In this document: piece by piece, positions 52,632 to 58,555 of the stretch
Position numbering within the stretch: position 1 is the first letter of the stretch
How the letters are laid out: the number at the start of each line of letters is the position of its first letter
NCBI GenBank assembly: GCA_014376695.1
Contig: JACMRA010000013.1
Span: 1-58,555, forward strand
Source: Minisyncoccota bacterium
Lineage (GTDB): Bacteria > Patescibacteriota > JACMRA01
DNA: 58,555 bases
Direction: 5' to 3'
Program-made: the position numbers and the translations under genes
The notes under the pieces: model-generated
The model's input: the letters and a program-made list of their open reading frames with translations, nothing else
Databases searched by the model: none
Told to the model about the DNA's origin: nothing

Positions 52632-53327
52632 CTAATAATCTGGCAAATAATACACCCCAAACTCCTGGTCCATAGCAACGGAACCCTTATGGATGGTAAT
52701 TACTCGCTTCTTAAGTTTGTCGACGATTTCACGGTCGTGAGTAGCCAGAATTACCGTTGTCCCCGAGTTGTTAATCTTAAGAAGTAGAGAAATAATATCA
52801 AACGAGTTAGCTTTGTCGAGGTTACTTGTTGGCTCGTCGGCTAGGAGTAATATGGGATTATGTGATAAAGCCCTGGCAATAGACACTCGCTGTTTCTCAC
52901 CGCCCGATAATTCATTAGGGAAATTTTTGGATTTATCAGCAATGCCAACCAATTCAAGCAGCCGTGGCACATCGCGTTGAATTTCTTTTCGAGTTGCGCC
53001 GGCTACCTCCATGGCAAGTGATACATTTTCAAAAACGGTTCGATTGTTTAGTAGTTTGTAATCTTGAAAGATATAACCGATACGGCGGCGAAGGTAAGGT
53101 AAGAACTCAGCTTTAATTTTTTCGACGCGGATATCTTCTATCCAAATTTCGCTGCCGTCACCAGGCCTCATTTCACCGATTAACATCTTAAGGATAGTGG
53201 ATTTACCAGCTCCCGAGTGGCCAATAATCGAGACAAACTCACCATTTTTGATCTCAAAATTAACATTGTTTAATCCACCGTATTCACTTCCAGCAAATTT
53301 TTTGCTGACGTTTTTGAACTTGATCAT
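52632..53327 (-). CDS. ftsE: cell division ATP-binding protein FtsE
   Basis: This 231-residue ABC ATPase has IKFKNVSKKFAGSEYGGLNNV, Walker A GHSGAGKSTILK, FQDYKLLNNRTVFENV, signature LSGGEKQRVSIARAL, Walker B LLLADEPTSNLD and ATHDREIVD. The DYKLL segment and the overall length fit FtsE. FtsE with FtsX activates peptidoglycan hydrolases at the septum. No ftsX follows; the next 28 bp lead straight into a convergent gene, so the partner must be elsewhere. A promoter with a very short leader lies upstream. Confidence 0.85.
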   Translation of the reverse strand: MIKFKNVSKKFAGSEYGGLNNVNFEIKNGEFVSIIGHSGAGKSTILKMLIGEMRPGDGSEIWIEDIRVEKIKAEFLPYLRRRIGYIFQDYKLLNNRTVFENVSLAMEVAGATRKEIQRDVPRLLELVGIADKSKNFPNELSGGEKQRVSIARALSHNPILLLADEPTSNLDKANSFDIISLLLKINNSGTTVILATHDREIVDKLKKRVITIHKGSVAMDQEFGVYYLPDY

Positions 53328-53336
53328 ATTAGTATA

Positions 53337-53365
53337 AGAATATACCGCTAGTTGAAAATAGTCAA
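53337..53365 (-). promoter_or_regulatory. ftsE promoter, leaderless geometry
   Basis: On the minus strand, TTGACT (53360-53365), 17 bp, TATTCT (53337-53342), then 9 nt to the ATG. Confidence 0.6.
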
Positions 53366-53392
53366 ATCAAAAACTATTAAAATCGAAATGAA

Positions 53393-53418
53393 CCAAAAAA
53401 AATCACCTAAAGTAGGTA
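53393..53418 (-). terminator. terminator of the uS9-bL27 operon
   Basis: On the minus strand, ACCTA-CTT-TAGGT is followed by GATTTTTTTT, about 37 nt after the bL27 stop. Confidence 0.65.
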
Positions 53419-53453
53419 AAATTCATATAAAATAAGTAATAAATTCAAAAACG

Positions 53454-53783
53454 CTAAGCCGGAATTTCTTCTGTAGTTTCTTCGTCCATATCTACCAATT
53501 CGTATTCTACTGGAATAATAGAGACGAAAGTCCGCTTCTTGAGACTACCAGTAAAAGTGATAACTTTTTTCTTAGTGAAATGAACATGGCCATCAGTAAC
53601 TGCGTAAAGTGTATCGTCGCGACCTACTCGAATATTAGCACCAGCGTGGAATTTAGACCCTCGCTGTCGAATAATTATATTGCCAGTAGTTACAAATTCT
53701 GATCCAAAGGCTTTTACACCTAATCTTTTTGAACGTGAATCGCGTCCGTTGCGGGTTGAGCCTGCTGCTTTCTTGGTTGACAT
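53454..53783 (-). CDS. rpmA: ribosomal protein bL27
   Basis: The 109 residues begin [24 protein letters not shown], followed by [19 protein letters not shown] and [16 protein letters not shown], the family core. There is no Firmicutes-type cleavable N-terminal extension. An acidic C-terminal tail ([13 protein letters not shown]) is longer than usual. It follows uS9 by 81 nt rather than the usual partner uL21. Confidence 0.93.
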   Translation of the reverse strand: MSTKKAAGSTRNGRDSRSKRLGVKAFGSEFVTTGNIIIRQRGSKFHAGANIRVGRDDTLYAVTDGHVHFTKKKVITFTGSLKKRTFVSIIPVEYELVDMDEETTEEIPA

Positions 53784-53864
53784 AATGTAATGATAAAACT
53801 AAATAAGGAAAGTTGATAAATAAAGAATATTGAGTATAAAGTCCGAGATTTGGATTAAAGAATA

Positions 53865-54272
53865 TTATCGCTTACTCCACTGTTCTCGCTTTCTGGCTTT
53901 TCGGAATCCGGCTTTCTTTGGGAGAACCTTACGAATATCGGTTGTGAGATATTTGTAGACTTTGGCTACTGCACGTAGTTCTGGCGTCATTAACACAAGT
54001 GACTTGCTCACAGCTAATCTACATGCTTGAGCTTGACCGCTCACTCCTCCTCCGTTAACAAAGAAATGTACTTGACCAGTTGTGATGCTCAAGTTGTTTA
54101 ACGCTTCGGTGATGACTTGGCGAAATTGCTCTGGGAAATAAGTCGCGAATGGCTTCTTGTTGACTAAAATAGTTAATTCTTCGCTGGTTGGATAGTATTT
54201 TGCTCGGGCTGTAGCAGCTTTTCTGCGTCCTACACCGTAAAAATACCTCACATCGGTAATACTTGTACTCAT
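53865..54272 (-). CDS. rpsI: ribosomal protein uS9
   Basis: This 135-residue protein has YFYGVGRRKAATARAKYYP, the VNGGGVSGQAQACRLAVSKSL motif, and a C-terminal GFRKARKREQWSKR tail. The terminal KR reaches the P-site tRNA. Its usual partner uL13 is not present upstream. It is the first gene of a two-gene operon with bL27. Confidence 0.94.
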   Translation of the reverse strand: MSTSITDVRYFYGVGRRKAATARAKYYPTSEELTILVNKKPFATYFPEQFRQVITEALNNLSITTGQVHFFVNGGGVSGQAQACRLAVSKSLVLMTPELRAVAKVYKYLTTDIRKVLPKKAGFRKARKREQWSKR

Positions 54273-54304
54273 ATTAATCTTAAAATTTGTTGGTTATGAT
54301 ACAA

Positions 54305-54333
54305 GTATAATAAGATTATAAACAATTTGTCAA
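54305..54333 (-). promoter_or_regulatory. rpsI promoter
   Basis: On the minus strand, TTGACA (54328-54333), 17 bp, TTATAC (54305-54310), with a leader of about 25 nt lacking a Shine-Dalgarno. Confidence 0.65.
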
Positions 54334-54345
54334 ATTATCACTCGA

Positions 54346-54374
54346 TTGACAAATACTTGGTTTATAATTAATAA
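54346..54374 (+). promoter_or_regulatory. candidate promoter of the solute-binding protein gene
   Basis: TTGACA (54346-54351), 17 bp, TAATAA (54369-54374). A second TATAAT at 54388-54393 could be an alternative -10. It is divergent from the rpsI promoter. Confidence 0.45.
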
Positions 54375-54413
54375 GCTTGTTAGCTTTTATAATCCGCAGT
54401 ATCCTCATAATAT

Positions 54414-56555
54414 ATGTCAAACAAAAGATTTACCAGTTTCTTCGATAATGATTTAGAGTCGGCCACCCAAGCTTATTTCGACAACAAAAAAAATAATCAC
54501 AAAAGCCCGCTCGGAGAACAGTCAGAGGAGGAAATTCTTCAATCTAATTTTGACGTGCATATAAATATATCCGAAAGAAATTCCACCTTTCGCAAGCCCG
54601 ATTATGTCAACCAACATCGTATCTATGAAGAGAAGCTAGCCGAGAACTGGTGGACGAGGGGGATTAAACTCTGTTACCATCCTGTTGAATTATATCATTC
54701 AATCAAGAATACATTTGGGATTTTTCAAGTGGCCATCCTCTTGGCTTTGGCTGGTATGGCCTGCGGTGGCGGCTTAATTACGTACGGAGCCTATTTATCC
54801 CTAACCAAAGAAGTAGCGGCTGTTGGCGGTGAATTCTGGGAAGGGTTTGTAGGACAACAACTCAGACATTTTAATCCAGTCCTAGCTTCTAATAGCCAGA
54901 TGGAGGATAGAGTAACTAGTCTTTTGTATCACCCCTTATACAAAGTTGAACACAGCGACATTCTCAACAATATTAGTAGCCCTAAACTCACACCCGTCCT
55001 ACTCGAAAAAAATCCTGAATGGATTGGAACTCCCGGCAAATCTATCAACTTTCAGCTCAAAAAAAATCTCAAGTGGAGTAGCGGTAAGCCCATAACTGTA
55101 GAGGATGTGGAATACAGCTTTGCAAGACTAAAAGAAAACGACGGAAACCCCAGGTTTAATAGCCTTTTGAAAAATTTAGAATTTAAAACTGTGGGGACTT
55201 ATCAGTTTGAAATCAATGCAAGTGATGATAATTTTTTGGATTTGAGTTTGCTTAATCATCTTAATTTCAGGCCTATTAGCAAGTCCTTTTATCAGGAAAA
55301 AAGTAATATCGGCTTGATTACCGATCTCAATTCGGTGTATGCAACCGTGACAAGCGGTGACTTTGGTATGAGTGATAGCGTGCTGGATCCCATTACCAAT
55401 AGCCCAAATCTCTTAATCCAAAGCGAAATCAAAAATGAGAAAAAGCCCAACCCCATCCGCAATAGCAAAACTGGCAAATACGAAACTATAGTTCTAAATC
55501 GAAGTGGGCTCAACAATAATACGAGCGAAAATGTCTGGATAGAAAAATATATTATCACTAATTTTGACAGTATAAAAGACAACAAAAATCTTAGTCAAAA
55601 TAGCTTAGAAGCCTTTTCCAAAAAAATCAAACTAAATCTGTTCACACGTACTCCAGATAGCTTCGAGGGGGAAATTGGCGATGCACTGCCTAGTTCGCTC
55701 AGTGATTACACCCAAAAATACTTGCCTGGAAATCAAGTCTATTCCCTATTTGTTAATATGGCTCGGCGAAATGATGGCTACCTAATTAATGGCAAATTAC
55801 GTAAATATCTAATATGTAGTTTATCGAATTTTAACCCAAAGGACAGTCTCAAAAATAAATTTACACCCTTAGGCTCACTCCGAAAAAATTTACCAATTCA
55901 ACTAGGGACCAGCCCGCTTGATTGTCCAACAGGCCCCGAAGATATTGATAAAATTATTCTCAGTGCCAAAGATGACAGCGGCCAAAATATCTATACAATC
56001 AATAATGATACGACTCGAAACATCAAAGAAGTCAATGTCTACGGCATGCCAATTCGACTAAATATACTCAATTTAACTAATTCTGGAGATCCAATGATAT
56101 CAGAGCTTAGGCAAAACCTACTTAATATCGGCTTTGCAACTAACGAACCAATATCCGAAGCCGAAAATATCAGTGTCAACTTAGAAAATCGAGTCAAAAA
56201 TTTTAACCTGGCCTTAATTGATAATAAGCTTGAGGACACAATGTTATATAATCAAATAGGAGCCAAAAGCTGGGATATATCCCAAGTAGGTAATAACAGC
56301 AAAGACCCAATCCCCTCCTACGATTTTGAAAAGAATCTAGTTAACTGGAAGGCTACCAATAATCAAGAGTCCAAAGATAAACTTATCAGCTTTTATCAAA
56401 ATGAATATAGTCTAATTAATCTCTGGCAAGCCAAAACCGAAGTTAGCTACTTTGATAATAAATCTCTGACGGCTCTAGACTTAAATAGCGAATGGACAAG
56501 CAATTCCATAAATAAATATTTGTACAAACTTCATTACAATACCGACCGAAAATAA
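54414..56555 (+). CDS. membrane-anchored peptide/solute-binding protein (SBP family 5)
   Basis: These 713 residues are divided into three parts. Residues 1-95 are cytoplasmic and charged. One membrane helix lies at about 98-125 (FQVAILLALAGMACGGGLITYG). A large external domain with the OppA/DppA-like layout follows (SLLYHPLYKVE, LKWSSGKPITVEDVEYSFARLKEN). The domain continues to the C-terminus. Family 5 proteins capture oligopeptides for ABC importers. An uncleaved N-terminal anchor with a long cytoplasmic arm is atypical. No importer permeases are nearby in the window. Confidence 0.78.
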   Translation: MSNKRFTSFFDNDLESATQAYFDNKKNNHKSPLGEQSEEEILQSNFDVHINISERNSTFRKPDYVNQHRIYEEKLAENWWTRGIKLCYHPVELYHSIKNTFGIFQVAILLALAGMACGGGLITYGAYLSLTKEVAAVGGEFWEGFVGQQLRHFNPVLASNSQMEDRVTSLLYHPLYKVEHSDILNNISSPKLTPVLLEKNPEWIGTPGKSINFQLKKNLKWSSGKPITVEDVEYSFARLKENDGNPRFNSLLKNLEFKTVGTYQFEINASDDNFLDLSLLNHLNFRPISKSFYQEKSNIGLITDLNSVYATVTSGDFGMSDSVLDPITNSPNLLIQSEIKNEKKPNPIRNSKTGKYETIVLNRSGLNNNTSENVWIEKYIITNFDSIKDNKNLSQNSLEAFSKKIKLNLFTRTPDSFEGEIGDALPSSLSDYTQKYLPGNQVYSLFVNMARRNDGYLINGKLRKYLICSLSNFNPKDSLKNKFTPLGSLRKNLPIQLGTSPLDCPTGPEDIDKIILSAKDDSGQNIYTINNDTTRNIKEVNVYGMPIRLNILNLTNSGDPMISELRQNLLNIGFATNEPISEAENISVNLENRVKNFNLALIDNKLEDTMLYNQIGAKSWDISQVGNNSKDPIPSYDFEKNLVNWKATNNQESKDKLISFYQNEYSLINLWQAKTEVSYFDNKSLTALDLNSEWTSNSINKYLYKLHYNTDRK

Positions 56556-56559
56556 ACCC

Positions 56560-56593
56560 GCCCAACAAAAACCCCCCGAAATTAATCAGGGGG
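56560..56593 (-). terminator. terminator of the surface protein gene
   Basis: CCCCC and GGGGG arms (56572-56593) flank a 12-nt loop. On the minus strand they are followed by GTTTTTG. The hairpin lies between two convergent stops and may serve both. Confidence 0.65.
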
Positions 56594-56618
56594 AAATAGT
56601 TGTTCTTTTGTGTGGGAA

Positions 56619-58555
56619 TTATTTATTTTTGGATGAGCTGCGTGTTATGCCTGTTCCAATCATTCCGAGAATTGAGAGAGTCATAAGAGTAATAACACTT
56701 CCAGCACTTCGACTACCAGTTCCAACCAAACTTGTTACAGTTACTGGTGCAGGAGTTGCTACACTAGTAGCTCCAGTATTAACAACTTTGATTGTCATAA
56801 GTCCTGGGCCGAATGGATCTCGAATGTTGCCAACTGTGCTATCATCGTCGCCTGCTTGGTTATCGGTGATCGAGAAGCTTGATGTAACAACTGATTTAGA
56901 ACCAACGGTTTGGGAACCAACGGTTACGTTACTCCAAGTTTGGTAACTGCCGCCGATGTACTTTCTCCACTTGTATTGACTTGGATTAGTCATATCGTGC
57001 CAGAAGTAAGTAAGGTTGACAGTTTTGCCACAAGGTGCTTCAAATCCGAGAAGTCCAAATGGGTAACTAAAGTCAGGGTCTAGTTTTGGCATGTCAGCTC
57101 CGTTATAAGTTTTGACCATCTTAAGGATTTGACATTCTCCACTGGCAACGATAGTGACATATTTACCATCAGAATTCTTGATAGTTGCAACGTTGGGTTG
57201 GAATTTGTCAGGGATATTGTCGCCATTACCATCGCCGTTGTTTGGGCCAGCGTTTTCAATCGAATCGATTACGCCATCGCCGTCTGTATCGCAGGTATTA
57301 GTTGCAACACAGGCAATGTCGAGAACTGGATTAACTACAGGAGCATTGATGACAACGGGATTTGAAACTGTTCCTGCTGGGTTAGACTGAGTTGCAGAGA
57401 TAACATTTGGGTTAGTTCCAATTGGTAGTGAGTTAGTTGGGGTTGCTGTGAATGTACCGTTTGTACATGCTGTTGTTTGGGCTACACCATTAATTGTTAT
57501 AGTTACCGTATTTCCAGTTACACAAGTTCCAGAAATAACTGGGGTTGGATTTGTATTGGTTACTGGGATAGGGTTAACTGTTACAGGAGCCACTGAAGTT
57601 TTGATAGTGAAACCACAAGGCGCTGTCGCAGGAGAAACAATACCTGATGAATCTTTTTGTGTTGCGGTGATTGAGTAATCGCCATCAGCAAGTACGGGAT
57701 GTAAATAAGTCCATTGACCCATTGCGTCTGCTGTAATAATATGAGTATGACCTGTTGGAGTCATCGAAATTGTAATGGTTGCATTTGGTAGGCCTGTTCC
57801 GGAGAATGTAGGAGTACTACTAGAAAGTGTGCTTCCACAAGCTGGGCCACTAACTACTGGCGCCGCTGGTGGGGTTGGGTAAGTTCGTACTGCAACTGGT
57901 CCGCTAATTACAACTGGAGTTGAAAGTGTTCCGATTGGATTGGACTGGATGACCGAGATAGCATTTGTGTTAGCTCCAATTGGTAGTGGGTTAGTTGGAA
58001 CTACTGAGAATGTGCCGTTTGCACACGTTGTTGTCTGAGCTGAGCCGTTAATTGTTACGGTTACTGTATTTCCGCTTACACAAGTTCCAGAGATTGCTGG
58101 GGTTGGGTTTGTGTTAGTTGTTGGAATTGGATTAACTGTTACAGGTGCTACTGGAGTTTTGATAGTAAAAGCACAAGGCGCTGTCGCAGGTGAAATATTA
58201 CCAGATTGATCTTTTTGTGTTGCGGTGATCGAGTAATTACCATCAGCAAGTACGGGATGTAAATAAGTCCATTGACCCATTGCGTCTGCTGTAATAATAT
58301 GAGTATGACCTGTTGGAGTCATTGAGATGGTTATGGTCGCGTTTGGTTGAGCTGTACCAGAGAATGTAGGAGTATTACTAGAAAGTGTGCTTCCACAAGC
58401 TGGGCCACTGATCATAGGTGCTGCTGGTGTAACTAATGCTGGTGCAGCAACTGGAGCATTAATGACAACTGGGGTTGAAACTGTTGCTGCTGGATTAGTT
58501 TGGGTTACCGAAATAGCATTTGGGTTGGCTCCAACTGGTAGTGGGTTAGTTGGGG
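56619..58555 (-). CDS. large repetitive surface protein (5' end beyond the window)
   Basis: The frame is open to the window edge, so the N-terminus is missing. It consists of repeated Ig-like adhesin units (GPACGSTLSS, TPTGHTHIITADAMGQWTYL, NPTPAISGTCVSGNTVTVTI). A calcium-type segment (DTDGDGVIDSIENAG, GDGNGDNIPD) follows, then a 'choice-of-anchor U'-like domain (FGLLGFEAPCGKTV, SITDNQAGDDDSTVG). The end has LVGTG, a hydrophobic helix and a basic tail (RSSSKNK), which resembles a sortase sorting signal with LVGTG in place of LPxTG. It is probably displayed on the surface and used for adhesion. Confidence 0.82.
   Translation of the reverse strand, partial: PTNPLPVGANPNAISVTQTNPAATVSTPVVINAPVAAPALVTPAAPMISGPACGSTLSSNTPTFSGTAQPNATITISMTPTGHTHIITADAMGQWTYLHPVLADGNYSITATQKDQSGNISPATAPCAFTIKTPVAPVTVNPIPTTNTNPTPAISGTCVSGNTVTVTINGSAQTTTCANGTFSVVPTNPLPIGANTNAISVIQSNPIGTLSTPVVISGPVAVRTYPTPPAAPVVSGPACGSTLSSSTPTFSGTGLPNATITISMTPTGHTHIITADAMGQWTYLHPVLADGDYSITATQKDSSGIVSPATAPCGFTIKTSVAPVTVNPIPVTNTNPTPVISGTCVTGNTVTITINGVAQTTACTNGTFTATPTNSLPIGTNPNVISATQSNPAGTVSNPVVINAPVVNPVLDIACVATNTCDTDGDGVIDSIENAGPNNGDGNGDNIPDKFQPNVATIKNSDGKYVTIVASGECQILKMVKTYNGADMPKLDPDFSYPFGLLGFEAPCGKTVNLTYFWHDMTNPSQYKWRKYIGGSYQTWSNVTVGSQTVGSKSVVTSSFSITDNQAGDDDSTVGNIRDPFGPGLMTIKVVNTGATSVATPAPVTVTSLVGTGSRSAGSVITLMTLSILGMIGTGITRSSSKNK
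57301..58555 (-). repeat. 558-bp tandem repeats in the surface protein gene
   Basis: Segments 558 bp apart (for example 57691 and 58249) are almost identical over more than 100 bp. At least two full units and part of a third are seen before the window ends. Each unit encodes 186 residues made of two Ig-like modules. Confidence 0.85.

Noticed and set aside
1-58555. Full recoding of TGA as glycine (code 25)
   Set aside because: Long conserved genes are uninterrupted when TGA is treated as a stop, so TGA is not a frequent sense codon in this window.
57301-58555. Repeats near the right edge as a CRISPR array
   Set aside because: The units are 558 bp, coding, and lack short repeats separated by unique spacers.

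Overview
The window looks like a chromosomal segment of a reduced, wall-bearing bacterium of the Patescibacteria (CPR) type. This placement is inferred, not proven. The sequence is AT-rich. It has compact genes, scattered ribosomal protein genes and many short proteins without recognisable homologues. It also has a membrane-anchored peptide-binding protein, large repetitive surface proteins, peptidoglycan and division genes (murC, ftsA, ftsE) and almost no biosynthetic pathways. No rRNA, CRISPR array or phage is present.

Two genome-wide habits stand out. (1) Stop codons: of about 63 credible genes, all but one end in TAA or TAG. TGA appears once as a terminator, in a doubtful hypothetical gene, yet long genes contain no TGA as a sense codon. 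(2) Translation starts: I see essentially no Shine-Dalgarno motifs, even inside operons. Several genes have a TTGACA-17-TATAAT-type promoter whose -10 box lies only 7-13 nt before the ATG, which predicts leaderless mRNAs.

Layout. 1-3.4 kb: a transposase tail and a secreted beta-helix protein with a dockerin-like end. 3.6-8.5 kb: miaA, fpg, murC, tRNA-Glu and small unknowns. 8.6-12.8 kb: a DNA ligase fragment, an ABC exporter, lepB and small secreted or membrane proteins. 12.8-19.6 kb: a photolyase-like protein, then ychF, cysS, a SpoU methyltransferase, a DUF1653-like protein and tRNA-Leu on the minus strand. 19.7-26.4 kb: a methyltransferase, a three-gene operon with a DedA protein, an NYN nuclease and a stand-alone C-terminal half of UvrA. 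26.5-30.5 kb: glyA, 6-phosphogluconolactonase and unknowns. 30.5-34 kb: tRNA-Ser, a rearranged ribosomal operon (uL22-uL23-uS2-bL33-bL35), an unknown and tRNA-Ala. 34-40.7 kb: a low-complexity protein, gyrA, a retropepsin-like protease, a compact glucose-6-phosphate dehydrogenase and ftsA. 40.8-46 kb: one ABC ATPase followed by four mosaic ABC-2 permeases with a VapBC toxin-antitoxin pair inserted. 46-52.6 kb: class I ribonucleotide reductase, a cupin gene bracketed by a duplicated reductase 3' end, and unknowns. 52.6-58.6 kb: ftsE, bL27-uS9, a membrane-anchored solute-binding protein and a surface protein with 558-bp repeats that runs off the window.

The most unusual locus is the four-permease cluster. 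The first ~20 and last 50 codons are conserved at DNA level while the roughly 200-residue membrane cores are highly diverged, which is the pattern expected of a recombining or gene-converting cassette array. Two of its genes, and cysS, also carry short palindromic insertions in frame.
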